Shown: positions 10,048 through 19,795 of the stretch, piece by piece
How positions within the stretch are numbered: the first letter of the stretch is position 1
Layout: every line of letters begins with the position of its first letter
Origin: Lachnospiraceae bacterium
Lineage (GTDB): Bacteria > Bacillota > Clostridia > Lachnospirales > Lachnospiraceae
Assembly (NCBI GenBank): GCA_017470985.1
Contig: JAFUXA010000006.1
Location: 36,041-100,040 of the forward strand
Reading direction: 5' to 3'
DNA: 64,000 bases
Notes under the pieces: generated by a model
The model's input: only the letters and a program-made list of their open reading frames with translations
Database searches by the model: none
What the model was told of the DNA's origin: nothing
Position numbers and translations under genes: made by a program

Positions 10048-10788
10048 CTATATAGCCTTCAAGATTTCTCTTGCCTTATTAATTTGTTCTTCATCAGGCA
10101 CATGCACCCCCTCAAGTGCATAAGGTATGCCCATGTTCTCCCACTTAATCATTCCAAGTGTATGATAAGGAAGCACCTGTACTCTGTCTATCATATCAGA
10201 ATTTAAGCCATCCAGAAACTGTCTCAATTCGATCAAGCCTGCTTCATCATCAGTCAAATCAGGAACCAACACATGACGAATCCACATATGCTTTCCATTA
10301 TCGGACAAGTACTTTGCAAGCTGTAAAATATTTGAGTTGCTATGCCCTGTCAGGCTCTTATGTTTCTCTTCATCCATTTCCTTTATATCCAAAATGAATA
10401 AATCAGTATATTGCATAAGCTCATCAAACTTCTGTAAATACTCCGGTTCCATACTAAATGGATTACCACTTGTATCCAAAGCTGTATGAACTCCCTTTTC
10501 CTTGGCAAGTCTAAATAATTCTGTTACAAAATCAATCTGAAGCAAAGCCTCTCCACCACTGACTGTGATTCCACCTTCCTTGCCCCAATAATTCTTATAC
10601 CGCAATGCCTTATTAAGCAAATCTGATGGTGTGTACTCATCTCCACCTTCCAATGCCCATGTCTCAGGATTGTGGCAGTATTTACAGCGCATGCGGCATC
10701 CCTGAAGGAATATTACATATCTGATGCCAGGACCATCTGTCGAGCCAAATGACTCCAGCGAATTTACTTTTCCTATTACATTTTCCAT
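10048..10788 (-). CDS. pflA: pyruvate formate-lyase activating enzyme
   Basis: Radical SAM enzyme that installs the glycyl radical on PflB. The cluster cysteines are C31, C35 and C38 in CRMRCKYCHNP. The N-terminal SLESFGSTDGPGIRYVIFL and the GGEALLQ motif are typical of PFL activases. The length (246) is normal. The substrate gene pflB lies upstream in the same direction but is separated by 630 bp that contain its terminator and large repeats, so pflA is probably transcribed separately. Confidence 0.95.
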   Translation of the reverse strand: MENVIGKVNSLESFGSTDGPGIRYVIFLQGCRMRCKYCHNPETWALEGGDEYTPSDLLNKALRYKNYWGKEGGITVSGGEALLQIDFVTELFRLAKEKGVHTALDTSGNPFSMEPEYLQKFDELMQYTDLFILDIKEMDEEKHKSLTGHSNSNILQLAKYLSDNGKHMWIRHVLVPDLTDDEAGLIELRQFLDGLNSDMIDRVQVLPYHTLGMIKWENMGIPYALEGVHVPDEEQINKAREILKAI

Positions 10789-10817
10789 CTTATCACCTAT
10801 CCAATTCTAGTATATGC

Positions 10818-10960
10818 CACTCTCGGACACATATAACTTTTCCGGAACGCTTCCGCTACGTATTCGCACCAGCGGTACTAAATTCGCTGCGCATAAGCTT
10901 GCTCATTAAGTGCCGGGGCTCATAATGTTCCTTGAAAAGATATATGTGTCCTACGAGTGA
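10818..10960. repeat. 143-bp element with long inverted ends, copy 1
   Basis: It begins CACTCTCGGACACATATAAC and ends with the near-complement ATATGTGTCCTACGAGTG. The inverted ends continue inward through CTTTTCCGGAAC/GTTCCTTGAAAAG, about 33 nt each. The interior carries short hairpins such as CAGCG/CGCTG. It is about 95% identical to the copy at 11000-11142. There is no coding potential, and the form is that of a MITE or a folded non-coding element. It abuts the upstream region of pflA. Confidence 0.85.
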
Positions 10961-10968
10961 AATTACAT

Positions 10969-10997
10969 AATGATTCATATATAGTATGTGAATCATT
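10969..10997. repeat. inverted repeat between the two 143-bp copies
   Basis: AATGATTCA and TGAATCATT, a perfect 9-bp pair with an 11-nt AT-rich loop, fill the 39-bp gap between the direct copies. Confidence 0.7.
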
Positions 10998-10999
10998 GA

Positions 11000-11142
11000 C
11001 ACTCTCGGGCACACATGACTTTTCCGGAACGCTTCCGCTACGTATTCGCACCAGCGGTACTAAATTCGCTGCGCATAAGCTTGCTCATTAAGTGCCGGGG
11101 CTCATAATGTTCCTTGAAAAGTCATATGTGTCCTGCGAGTGA
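11000..11142. repeat. 143-bp element with long inverted ends, copy 2
   Basis: Second copy in the same orientation as the first, exactly 182 bp further on. Differences are concentrated in the terminal arms and are partly compensatory: ACACATGAC at the left faces GTCATATGT at the right, whereas copy 1 has ACATATAAC facing GATATATGT. That pattern suggests pairing is maintained. Confidence 0.85.
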
Positions 11143-11171
11143 ATGCACATTTTGATAATTAACAGTTACGA

Positions 11172-11276
11172 GCATCGAGTTTAGTGCTTGTAGACGCAGG
11201 CGTGTATTCTCAAGGTTCACATATAGTGAACCGGAGAATGCCGCCGAGAGATTCTGCAAAGCACTTAACGAGATGC
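11172..11276. repeat. large imperfect cruciform/structured RNA candidate
   Basis: The outer arms GCATCGAGTTTAGTGCTT and AAGCACTTAACGAGATGC pair with few mismatches. Inside is a nested stem, ATTCTC..GAGAAT enclosing a perfect GTTCAC-atata-GTGAAC hairpin. It has no open frame and a base composition unlike its AT-rich surroundings. It is unrelated in sequence to the two 143-bp copies next to it. Confidence 0.7.
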
Positions 11277-11343
11277 GACATCATAAAATCAAACTAGAAC
11301 ACAAATATAAAAGAATTATACCGCATATCCGGCAATATAACAA

Positions 11344-11380
11344 AGTGGGCAGAAATCCGCAATAAGAACTTCTGCCCACT
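11344..11380 (-). terminator. intrinsic terminator of pflB
   Basis: Perfect 11-bp stem AGTGGGCAGAA/TTCTGCCCACT followed on the minus strand by TTTGTTATATT. It lies 40 bp past the pflB stop. Together with the repeats it accounts for the 630-bp gap between pflB and pflA. Confidence 0.85.
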
Positions 11381-11420
11381 CGCCTTTAATATTTAACAAC
11401 TATAAATCAATTATAGCATC

Positions 11421-13673
11421 CTACATCATTGCATGGAATGTTCTAGAGATAACATCCTTCTGCTGTTCCTTTGTAAGGTCGATGAATCTTACAGCGTAAC
11501 CAGATACACGGATTGTGAAGTTCTGGTACTCTTCCTTCTCTGGATGCTCCATAGCATCGATAAGCTTCTCCTTACCGAATACATTTACATTTACATGATG
11601 TGCACCCTGATTGAAGTATCCATCCATAGCCATAACAAGGTTATTGATTCTCTCCTCATCAGTTGCTCCAAGAGCTTCTGGGTTGATTGTCTGAGTATTT
11701 GAAATACCATCAAGTGCCCACTCATAAGGAATCTTGGCAACAGAGTTAAGTGATGCAAGAAGACCATTCTTCTCAGCGCCATAAGCTGGGTTAGCACCAG
11801 GTGAAAGTGGCTCACCTGCTGGACGACCATCTGGAAGAGCTCCTGTAGCCTTACCGTATACTACATTTGAAGTAATTGTAAGGATTGAAGTTGTAGGCTC
11901 TGAACGACGATATGTATGATGCTTCTTGAGCTTCTCCATGAATGTACGAAGTAACCATACACCAATCTCATCTGCTCTGTCATCATCGTTACCGTATCTA
12001 GGGAAGTCTCCGTCGATCTTGTAATCAACAGCAAGTCCATCTTCGTCACGGATTACTGAAACCTTGGCATATTTAATAGCTGAAAGTGAATCGATAACAT
12101 GTGAGAATCCTGCAATACCTGTTGCAAATGTTCTTCTAACATCTGTATCGATAAGAGCCATCTGAGCAGCCTCATAGTAATATTTATCATGCATGTACTG
12201 GATAAGGTTCAATGTATTTACATATACATCTGCCAACCAATCCATCATCTTGTCATATTTCTCCATTACTTCATCGTAATCAAGTACATCTGAAGTAATT
12301 GGCTGATAAGCAGGTCCAACCTGAACCTTATTCTTCTCATCAACACCACCGTTGATAGCGTAAAGCAAGCACTTAGCAAGGTTTGCACGAGCTCCGAAGA
12401 ACTGCATCTCCTTACCTGTCTGTGTTGCAGATACACAACAGCAGATTGCGTAATCATCACCCCAGATTGGCTTCATAACATCGTCATTCTCATACTGGAT
12501 TGAAGATGTCTCAATTGAGATATGTGCAGCATATCTTCTGAAGTTCTCTGGAAGAGCTGATGAATAAAGTACTGTAATATTTGGCTCTGGTGAAGGTCCC
12601 ATGTTTTCAAGTGTATGAAGTACACGGTAATCAGTCTTTGTAACCATTGAACGACCATCAACGCCAATACCGGCAAGGTCGATTGTAGCCCAAACAGGAT
12701 CACCTGAGAATAACTGATTGTATGACTCACATCTAGCGAACTTAACCATTCTGAACTTAAGTGTCATATGGTCGATAAGCTCCTGAGCCTCTTTCTCTGT
12801 AAGAATACCCTTTGCAAGATCTCTCTCAATATAGATATCAAGGAATGTACATACACGTCCGATTGACATAGCTGCACCATTCTGTGTCTTGATAGCTGCA
12901 AGATATCCAAAGTATGTCCACTGAACAGCTTCCTTAGCATTCTTTGCAGGCTGTGAAATGTCATAACCATAAGACTGTGCCATTTCCTTCATAGCCTTCA
13001 ATGAATTAATCTGCTCCTGAAGTTCCTCTCTAAGACGAATAACTTCGCCTTTCATAGAACCAGAACCGCAGTTCAACTTATCCTCTTCCTTGAAAGCAAT
13101 AAGCTGATCAATACCGTAAAGAGCAACTCTACGATAATCACCTACGATACGTCCACGACCGTATGTATCTGGAAGACCAGTAATAATCTTGTTCTTTCTA
13201 ACAGCTCTCATCTCAGGAGTATATGCATCAAATACTGCCTGGTTATGAGTCTTGTGATATTCTGTAAAAATTCTATGTAACTGTGGATTTGGTGTATAAC
13301 CATATTCTGTAAGAGCCTTCTCAGCCATCTGAATACCACCGTATGGCATAAATGCTCTCTTGAGTGGCTTGTCTGTTTGAAGACCAACAATCTGCTCCAA
13401 ATCTTTCATCTCTGGATCGATATAACCTGGAGCATGTGATGTGATAGATGATACGATATCAGTATCCATATCAAGGACACCGCCCTTCGCTCTCTGCTCT
13501 TTCATCAATTCCTGAACCTTACCCCAAAGCTTATCTGTTGCTTCAGTTGGTCCTTCCAAGAAGCTCTCATCACCATCATATGGTGTATAATTCTTCTGGA
13601 TGAAATCTCTTACGTTGATTTCTTCTTTCCAAAGTCTTCCTTCGAAGCCTTCCCACTGATCAAAATTTAACAT
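11421..13673 (-). CDS. pflB: pyruvate formate-lyase (formate C-acetyltransferase)
   Basis: Glycyl-radical enzyme converting pyruvate and CoA to formate and acetyl-CoA, central to mixed-acid fermentation. I start at the ATG at 13673, preceded by AAGGAGGGACAAA. An in-frame extension to 13721 has no such site. The 750 residues include the catalytic cysteines in the CCC run at 411-413 and the radical glycine G725 in RVSGYAVRF, 25 residues from the C-terminus as expected. A consensus promoter lies at 13761-13789, giving a roughly 80-nt leader with a GTTAG/CTAAC inverted repeat at 13728-13743. Confidence 0.97.
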   Translation of the reverse strand: MLNFDQWEGFEGRLWKEEINVRDFIQKNYTPYDGDESFLEGPTEATDKLWGKVQELMKEQRAKGGVLDMDTDIVSSITSHAPGYIDPEMKDLEQIVGLQTDKPLKRAFMPYGGIQMAEKALTEYGYTPNPQLHRIFTEYHKTHNQAVFDAYTPEMRAVRKNKIITGLPDTYGRGRIVGDYRRVALYGIDQLIAFKEEDKLNCGSGSMKGEVIRLREELQEQINSLKAMKEMAQSYGYDISQPAKNAKEAVQWTYFGYLAAIKTQNGAAMSIGRVCTFLDIYIERDLAKGILTEKEAQELIDHMTLKFRMVKFARCESYNQLFSGDPVWATIDLAGIGVDGRSMVTKTDYRVLHTLENMGPSPEPNITVLYSSALPENFRRYAAHISIETSSIQYENDDVMKPIWGDDYAICCCVSATQTGKEMQFFGARANLAKCLLYAINGGVDEKNKVQVGPAYQPITSDVLDYDEVMEKYDKMMDWLADVYVNTLNLIQYMHDKYYYEAAQMALIDTDVRRTFATGIAGFSHVIDSLSAIKYAKVSVIRDEDGLAVDYKIDGDFPRYGNDDDRADEIGVWLLRTFMEKLKKHHTYRRSEPTTSILTITSNVVYGKATGALPDGRPAGEPLSPGANPAYGAEKNGLLASLNSVAKIPYEWALDGISNTQTINPEALGATDEERINNLVMAMDGYFNQGAHHVNVNVFGKEKLIDAMEHPEKEEYQNFTIRVSGYAVRFIDLTKEQQKDVISRTFHAMM

Positions 13674-13760
13674 TTTGTCCCTCCTTATAAAAATAAAGCC
13701 AATTGCTTTTATCCTAAACATGATGCGGTTAGTTAATTCTAACTTTCCAACACCACGATA

Positions 13761-13789
13761 AGAATACAGGTTCGTTAATTATTTGTCAA
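13761..13789 (-). promoter_or_regulatory. sigma-A promoter of pflB
   Basis: On the minus strand: TTGACA, a 17-nt spacer, TATTCT. Confidence 0.8.
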
Positions 13790-13862
13790 TATTCTTTTTG
13801 TACTTATGTAAAAACAAGATTAGTTTCTCTCAAATTGTATTTTAAAAAGCACAACAATACCT

Positions 13863-14591
13863 TTAATGACCTTTGGGTTTTCTATCTAACTGCCCGGCCT
13901 CATCTATTAAATCTGCGTATATCAGTCTGACAAATAATACCAATAATATAATGCAGCTCATCCATATTGCCCTTAAACCAATATGAACACATCCCACAGT
14001 ACAGATTACTGCCCCTGCAAAGAACATTAAAAGCAAACTTCCATGCTTCTTCATTCTAGACAGAGATGCATCATCCTTATGTCGCGAATATTTAACTAAA
14101 TTACTTCCAAACTGTCTGATGTGATTAGTACAGAAGGTTGTAGCCATAGGCATACCTTCAAATTGTCGAAATGTATTAAATTGCATTGAACAAATGAAAT
14201 TAAAAGCAATCTGCGGCACTTGATCCGGCACAGATGCTGGTAGACATCCAATAACAAAAGCCACTATCATTTCAAATCCTACCAGAATGGTATCCCACCT
14301 GAGAAACTGAAATCTTTTGACATATTTTGCAAGAATCTCTGAGAAAATTGTTCCAAATAGATAAGCACTAATAGGAATGAGAAAATATGCTGCTTCCTTC
14401 CAATCGGCCTTACCCAAGGCCATTCCAAACAGAACTATATTGGCAGTCTGCGCATTACAGAACACTCCTCCTCTGAGATTGTATGTATAAGCTCCATACA
14501 TGCCCGCCGCCAGAGTCAACGCCCAAAAGGTCCATCTACTCTCGCAAAACAGGTATTTCTTCTCCTGAGTAATTGTAATATCATTTTCCAT
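13863..14591 (-). CDS. YoaK-family (DUF1275) membrane protein
   Basis: A 242-residue protein with about six hydrophobic helices and the family N-terminal pattern LAAGMYGAYTYNLRGGVFCNAQTANIVLFGMAL. Members are widespread inner-membrane proteins of unknown transport activity. The C-terminus is charged (DEAGQLDRKPKGH). It stands alone between pflB and the glycosidase gene, each with its own signals. Confidence 0.85.
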   Translation of the reverse strand: MENDITITQEKKYLFCESRWTFWALTLAAGMYGAYTYNLRGGVFCNAQTANIVLFGMALGKADWKEAAYFLIPISAYLFGTIFSEILAKYVKRFQFLRWDTILVGFEMIVAFVIGCLPASVPDQVPQIAFNFICSMQFNTFRQFEGMPMATTFCTNHIRQFGSNLVKYSRHKDDASLSRMKKHGSLLLMFFAGAVICTVGCVHIGLRAIWMSCIILLVLFVRLIYADLIDEAGQLDRKPKGH

Positions 14592-14635
14592 GATTACATA
14601 ATCTTCTTTCGAATCATCTACTATTTTTACATAAT

Positions 14636-14673
14636 AAAAAGCCTTGAGCTTTCATGATTATTATGCCCAAAGC
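14636..14673 (-). terminator. intrinsic terminator of the GH2 gene
   Basis: In RNA of the minus strand GCUUUGGGC pairs along its whole length with GCUCAAGGC, with GU pairs. It is flanked by AAA on the 5' side and UUUUU on the 3' side. Confidence 0.75.
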
Positions 14674-14710
14674 TTTATATTTTTCATATTGATATATTTC
14701 ACAAAAAAAA

Positions 14711-16399
14711 TTAAAATTCTGTACTCTTCATGTATATACTTGTTATGCGTGCATTAATCTGTTGCATCCTGTTCTTGATAACTTTGCACTCCTGCCTGTC
14801 ATATGTATACATTCCATTGATTTCCTCCTCCACATCAGATAATTGTGTATAGATGCATCCACACAATCCATATGGAATCATAGGATATACCATATGTTCA
14901 TACATATCTGATATTTTGGCCATAAGTTCTTCCTTGTTTTTATAGGAGCCATAACCGTAGGTTTTGTTATGCCACAGATGCCCCTCTATAGGCAGAGAAT
15001 AACCTCCACATTCTTTCAAAAACATAGGTTTATGCTTATGTTTTAATTTCTTATACCAGAAATATACATGATATGAATCGAAATCACTCTTCTTTTGAGC
15101 GAACCATCCCGAAGTGGAATCAATCAATCTGCTTGAATCATATGCCTTCAAAATCTCATATGCCTTGTCACTGTCAAACTGTCCCCAGCCCTCATTAAAT
15201 ATTGTATAAACCACAACGCTTGGATAGTTTCTTACCTGATCAATTGTATCCTTACAATGGTCTATGAAGAACTCTCTGCGGAAATCATCATCATATGCAT
15301 CACGCCATTGGCTCTTCGGCTCAACTCTAACCCCTTTACCCCTGGCATATCTGGTATCTCTCTTTCTTTTAAATGTAAGAGTTGGCCAGATTGTATCTCT
15401 CCAATAATGATATCCACCACTATTTACCATATCCTGACATACAAGCATGCCCAGTCTATCGCAGGCGGTGTAGAAATAATCGTCCTCAATTTTGCAATGA
15501 ACTCGAAGCATGTTAAAACCAAGCTCCTTCATTCGCAAAATGTCATCATCATATTGAGTCAAATCATCCGGTCTATATATTCCATTTGGCCAATATCCCT
15601 GAGATAATACACCATGCATGAAAATCGGTTTGCCATTGAGACAGGTCCTGAGATATCCATTTATCATCTGCACATCAAAAACTCTCAAAGCAAAATAAGA
15701 ATAAACCTCGTCCTCTCCCTCTGTTATTCTCACAGGATATAAATGAGGATTATGAAGAGTCCAGTTTATAGGTTCTTCTACCACAATATGTTTTGAGACG
15801 CTCACCCCATTACTCAAGACTGCTTCAATATCAACTGCTGATAAAGTATTGGTCATTTTCAGTGTATCAATATAGACATCAGGCACATTTTCCAGCCATA
15901 CACTCTTCCATATACCACTGACTTTGGTATACCACATGCCACCTCGGTCAATCCTCTGCTTGCCATACGGATATGCATGGGACAAGGTATCTGTAACTTC
16001 CACTCTAAGCTCATGAGTAGAATTCTCTACAACTCCTGATACAGCCTCGGTTATATCAAATTTGAATTTCAGATATCCTCCCTCGTGATGACCTACAAAT
16101 ATATCATCCACATATACATCAGCAATCTGGTCTACTGCTCCAAAATGTAAGAGAAGTCTTGGCAAATCAAAACCTTCTGGTATGGTAAATGTAGTCTTAT
16201 ATGTCAATTTGCCATCCCATCTCTCACTGAGACATAAATCTCTGTCCTCGTACTTTGCTAAATCACTTTCCGGTGGAAAAGGAACTACAATATCCTTGTC
16301 ATTGCATTTCCATATACCATCAAGAATCTTTACTTTAATGCGCGCCAGCTGAGGCTGCACGTGTGTATCTTTTAACTCTTTTATAAATTCAACATTCAT
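14711..16399 (-). CDS. glycoside hydrolase family 2 protein (beta-galactosidase/glucuronidase-like)
   Basis: Probable cytosolic exo-acting beta-glycosidase. There is no signal peptide. The N-terminal sugar-binding jelly roll spans about residues 30-170, a shortened immunoglobulin-like part about 175-235, and the TIM barrel follows. The acid/base glutamate is in TIFNEGWGQF and the nucleophile probably the glutamate of FLKECGGYS. The substrate cannot be told from sequence. I take the ATG at 16399 because AAGGCGG lies 8 nt upstream; a TTG at 16420 is in frame. No sugar transporter or regulator is adjacent, so it is not part of an obvious carbohydrate locus. Confidence 0.88.
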   Translation of the reverse strand: MNVEFIKELKDTHVQPQLARIKVKILDGIWKCNDKDIVVPFPPESDLAKYEDRDLCLSERWDGKLTYKTTFTIPEGFDLPRLLLHFGAVDQIADVYVDDIFVGHHEGGYLKFKFDITEAVSGVVENSTHELRVEVTDTLSHAYPYGKQRIDRGGMWYTKVSGIWKSVWLENVPDVYIDTLKMTNTLSAVDIEAVLSNGVSVSKHIVVEEPINWTLHNPHLYPVRITEGEDEVYSYFALRVFDVQMINGYLRTCLNGKPIFMHGVLSQGYWPNGIYRPDDLTQYDDDILRMKELGFNMLRVHCKIEDDYFYTACDRLGMLVCQDMVNSGGYHYWRDTIWPTLTFKRKRDTRYARGKGVRVEPKSQWRDAYDDDFRREFFIDHCKDTIDQVRNYPSVVVYTIFNEGWGQFDSDKAYEILKAYDSSRLIDSTSGWFAQKKSDFDSYHVYFWYKKLKHKHKPMFLKECGGYSLPIEGHLWHNKTYGYGSYKNKEELMAKISDMYEHMVYPMIPYGLCGCIYTQLSDVEEEINGMYTYDRQECKVIKNRMQQINARITSIYMKSTEF

Positions 16400-16438
16400 A
16401 TTCCAGTCCGCCTTAATCAAGTATTTTCCGAAAATAAA

Positions 16439-16885
16439 TCAGATATAAAAACAGAAAATAATAGCCACAACCAACCCCAACAATGCTCCGCATACAACCT
16501 GTGAAGGAGTATGTCCCAGGAATTCCTTCAATCTGGTTTCAACAGGAATATCTGCATTGAGATAATCCACTATCTCATTGAGCATCTTGGCATGCTTACT
16601 GGCCTCCAATCGAACTCCCATGGCATCATGCATGACAATTATAGCCATCATAAATGCTACTGCAAAAACCGGTGAATCAAAACCGCATTCAATAGCTGCA
16701 GCCGTAGCTAATGCTGTAACCGTTGCAGAATGACCACTAGGCATTCCTCCATCTCCAAATAATCTCTTAATATCTAATGTGTGATTTACAATTGCATAGA
16801 TAATTGTCTTGAGCACCTGTGCAACAAGCCAGCTACAAGCAGATGCAAGAAGTAGATGATTATTAAATAAGTCCGTCCAATTCAT
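16439..16885 (-). CDS. divergent PAP2-family (DUF212) membrane protein
   Basis: A 148-residue membrane protein with the phosphatase-like motif GDGGMPSGHSATVTALATA and the downstream HDAMGVRLEASKHAK, the marks of the divergent PAP2 (YuiD-like) group. The family resembles acid phosphatases/lipid phosphatases, but activity is unproven. It lies 40 bp upstream of the glycosidase gene in the same direction. Confidence 0.88.
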   Translation of the reverse strand: MNWTDLFNNHLLLASACSWLVAQVLKTIIYAIVNHTLDIKRLFGDGGMPSGHSATVTALATAAAIECGFDSPVFAVAFMMAIIVMHDAMGVRLEASKHAKMLNEIVDYLNADIPVETRLKEFLGHTPSQVVCGALLGLVVAIIFCFYI

Positions 16886-16961
16886 TATTACACCCCTTTT
16901 GTCATTTAATACATCTATTATAGCACAGTGGCATTTTATTGACGGTTATAATTACAAAACA

Positions 16962-17279
16962 TCAGATTATATTCATAAATGACTCTACAATATAAACTGC
17001 TACGCAGGCAGCAATTGCTACAACAGTTAAGCTTCGCTTTCTAAGGGCAAATAATATTGCGGTAAATGTTCCTACCACAGCCCCCTGTATCCTGTCTGTA
17101 GAATAAAATACTGCCGGAATAGTCATAGCTGTCAAAACAGCATATGGAATATAATACAGAAAAGACTGCACATATTTATTATCAATTTTATTCTTGATAG
17201 CCACAAAAGGAATCACTCTCACCAAATATGTAGTTCCGGCCAATATAGCCAAATATATCCAAAATTCGCATCCATTCAT
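16962..17279 (-). CDS. azlD: AzlD-family branched-chain amino-acid exporter subunit
   Basis: A 105-residue protein with about four transmembrane helices and the family pattern TYLVRVIPFV near the N-terminus. AzlD works with AzlC to export branched-chain amino acids and analogues. It lies 32 bp after azlC in the same operon. Confidence 0.88.
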   Translation of the reverse strand: MNGCEFWIYLAILAGTTYLVRVIPFVAIKNKIDNKYVQSFLYYIPYAVLTAMTIPAVFYSTDRIQGAVVGTFTAILFALRKRSLTVVAIAACVAVYIVESFMNII

Positions 17280-17311
17280 AATAATAAGTTCCTATTTTCT
17301 ATAAAAAAATT

Positions 17312-18007
17312 TTATGACTCAGCTTCCTCAATAGGGAAGAAAATCGCTCCCACCAGTGATGCCAGCACTCCGCAAATTGTTATAGCAATTCCTGATGATA
17401 CTCCCTGCAGAAGCGGAAAATATTTAAAACTGCAACTCAAAATTATTGCAACAATCACCACTATAATAACAGGAGTAGACTTCTCCATCTCCGGAACCAC
17501 AATAGCTATAAACATAGCATATAATGCTATACCCAAGGCGCTCAACAAAGAAGCTGGTAAAACCTCCCCCAGCAATGCTCCTATCAAGGTACCTAGAAAC
17601 CAGCCAAGATAAGGAAATACACATAGGCCTGCAAAGAAACTTCTGCTGACAGATTTTCTGCTGCTGGCCACGCCAAAAATCTCATCTGTCATCATAAATC
17701 CCAATATCCATCTGTATATTCCTTTGAACTTACTGTCCGCCTTCTGCCCAATGGATATTGACATAAAAGAATACCTGATATTTATGGTTATCTGAGAAAT
17801 CAACATCTCCATATACAGCCCAGGATGAATCATAGTACCAATTCCCGCTAACTGTCCTGCAGATGTAACTGTAAGCATAGATATAATTGTAGCTTGCCAC
17901 CAATATAAGCCGGTACCTACCGCCATAATTCCAAATGTAAATGATACTGACAGATATCCCAGTCCTATAGGAATACCAGCTAACAATCCTTCCTTAAAAT
18001 CTTTCAT
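17312..18007 (-). CDS. azlC: AzlC-family branched-chain amino-acid exporter
   Basis: A 231-residue polytopic permease with the family N-terminus GIPIGLGYLSVSFTFGIMAV and the conserved NIRYSFMSISIGQK loop. Together with AzlD it forms the exporter. An AzlB-type Lrp regulator is not adjacent. Confidence 0.9.
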   Translation of the reverse strand: MKDFKEGLLAGIPIGLGYLSVSFTFGIMAVGTGLYWWQATIISMLTVTSAGQLAGIGTMIHPGLYMEMLISQITINIRYSFMSISIGQKADSKFKGIYRWILGFMMTDEIFGVASSRKSVSRSFFAGLCVFPYLGWFLGTLIGALLGEVLPASLLSALGIALYAMFIAIVVPEMEKSTPVIIVVIVAIILSCSFKYFPLLQGVSSGIAITICGVLASLVGAIFFPIEEAES

Positions 18008-18107
18008 TCCACTCTTCTCTCATCATATTTATAGCTTGTCATTTAATAGACATTTTATCTATATAACATAATACCACTTTAATACATTATTATGCATTGT
18101 CATGATT

Positions 18108-18139
18108 AAAAAGGGACATCTCATCTAATGAAATGTCCC
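18108..18139 (-). terminator. intrinsic terminator of the symporter gene
   Basis: GGGACAT/ATGTCCC with an inner TCAT/ATGA stem, then TTTTT on the minus strand. It lies just past the symporter stop. Confidence 0.9.
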
Positions 18140-18150
18140 AAATAAATGAA

Positions 18151-19677
18151 TTAATCTTCGTCAATCCATTCAACCTCATTTTCAACAAAGCCTCTCTTCT
18201 GCTTCACCTTGACAATAAGCTTCACAATAAAACCACTTGCAAATACTAAAGCTGATACGCACCAGCCTCCAATAAACTCAGCCCAGAAAGCATAGCCATA
18301 GTGGCCGCCCTTAATTACAAACAGTGAATATAGATTCCACACAAACAAAGTTGTAAGTGCGATAGGTGAAATATATTTTACAGATGTAATAAACCACCAT
18401 TTTGGCATTTTAAATTTATCTGCATTTTTGTTCACCTGCTTTAATACCTTGTTTGGATCAAACATCCAACCAACAGTAATACATTCCAACACACCAATCA
18501 GAATCAGATTAATCTGATTAGTCCAGTTATCTACAATATCAAGCCATGCAAGACCCGCTCTTGTACAGTAAATCAGAGAAATAATACCAGCAACTGTACA
18601 AATTCCGATTGTAGTCTTCTTCGGATTCAACTTAAACTTATCTGAAACAGATGCTGATACGCCTTCCACAATTGAAAAGGCTGAATCAATAGCAAGTGTT
18701 ACAAGCATAAGATAGAAAATTACACCAAAAATTACATTTACCACACCATTGCTTGTGAGATTTACAATAGCCTGTGGATATATAAGAAATGCTGTGGCAA
18801 TTCCTGAATCAGAAATTTCATCAAGCATACCTACTCCACCCATTGTAGAAAACATTACAATGGCAGACAACACACTCACTGCCGCATCACTGAATGCTAT
18901 GATGCAACAATCCTCTGCCAGATTAGTTGCCGAGTCAAGATATGATCCATATGCAAACATAATAGCCATCATAATTGACAAGCTATAAAACACCTGGCCT
19001 GTTGCATCAATCCACAAGCTTGCATCTGCAAATGCAGACAGCTTTGGAATAAAAAGCATCTTCAAACCATCAATAGCACCCGGCATTGTACATCCCTTAA
19101 CTGCCAGAATCAATAGCAATGCTATAGGAAGCAATACTGTATATTTAACAACAGCTCCAACTGAGCTGGCGCCATCACGTATACAATAATACATAAGTCC
19201 CCATGCCACAATTGCAGCAATCAACACAGGAATTGGAATTGTATATCCTACTACATCCCAGGTAGTCTTGGTCATGCTTTCAAATACACCTTTGGCAGCC
19301 GCTGAATCTCCGGTCATATGTCCGAACTTAAATGCACCTACCACCATAAGCAAAATCCATGCAAATACAATTGCATAATATGTCACAATAACAAATGCAT
19401 TGGCTGTTGCAGCCCATCCAACAGGTTCCATCTTCTTATTGATACCACGAAGGGATTCAGCCGCTCCCTTGTGCAACTTTCTTGCAATTGACAACTCCAT
19501 CATCAAAAGAGGTATTCCCATTGCAAACATTGCAATCAAAAATACAACAAGAAATGTTCCGCCACCATGCTTGGCCGCAAGTCCCGGAAACCTCCATGCA
19601 TTTCCTAATCCTACTGCTGACCCCACAGAAGCCAAAATAAATGTACTTCTGGAAGCCCAACTATCTCTTTTTTCCAT
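18151..19677 (-). CDS. sodium-dependent transporter of the SNF (NSS) family
   Basis: A secondary transporter of about 508 residues with 11-12 transmembrane helices, from the LeuT/neurotransmitter:sodium symporter family. The first helix carries the sodium/substrate motif GSAVGLGNAWRFPGLAAKHG, and helix 6 and the following regions match. Probable substrates are amino acids. Three in-frame ATGs lie at 19692, 19683 and 19677. GGAG is 9 nt before the last, so I use that one. A good promoter lies at 19734-19762 and a terminator follows, so it is monocistronic. Confidence 0.92.
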   Translation of the reverse strand: MEKRDSWASRSTFILASVGSAVGLGNAWRFPGLAAKHGGGTFLVVFLIAMFAMGIPLLMMELSIARKLHKGAAESLRGINKKMEPVGWAATANAFVIVTYYAIVFAWILLMVVGAFKFGHMTGDSAAAKGVFESMTKTTWDVVGYTIPIPVLIAAIVAWGLMYYCIRDGASSVGAVVKYTVLLPIALLLILAVKGCTMPGAIDGLKMLFIPKLSAFADASLWIDATGQVFYSLSIMMAIMFAYGSYLDSATNLAEDCCIIAFSDAAVSVLSAIVMFSTMGGVGMLDEISDSGIATAFLIYPQAIVNLTSNGVVNVIFGVIFYLMLVTLAIDSAFSIVEGVSASVSDKFKLNPKKTTIGICTVAGIISLIYCTRAGLAWLDIVDNWTNQINLILIGVLECITVGWMFDPNKVLKQVNKNADKFKMPKWWFITSVKYISPIALTTLFVWNLYSLFVIKGGHYGYAFWAEFIGGWCVSALVFASGFIVKLIVKVKQKRGFVENEVEWIDED

Positions 19678-19733
19678 ATTCATTTTCTCCATCTTTTATA
19701 AAAATATACTTCTGTGTAAAAAAACACCTTTCC

Positions 19734-19762
19734 ACTATACTACAAACCATATTTCTATTCAA
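19734..19762 (-). promoter_or_regulatory. sigma-A promoter of the symporter gene
   Basis: TTGAAT, a 17-nt spacer, TATAGT on the minus strand. It begins immediately after the T-tract of the HD-gene terminator. Confidence 0.7.
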
Positions 19763-19763
19763 G

Positions 19764-19795
19764 AAAAAAGCTGACAGTCATTAAGACTGGTCAGC
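19764..19795 (-). terminator. intrinsic terminator of the HD gene, containing its stop codon
   Basis: GCTGAC(C)AGTC pairs with GACTGTCAGC, with a single bulged C, and is followed by TTTTTT. The TAA stop at 19781-19783 is in the loop, so the 5' arm is coding. Confidence 0.85.

Noticed and set aside
10789-11420. CRISPR-like array in the repeat region between pflA and pflB
   Set aside because: Only two long copies with inverted ends, no regular short repeats or spacers, and no cas genes.
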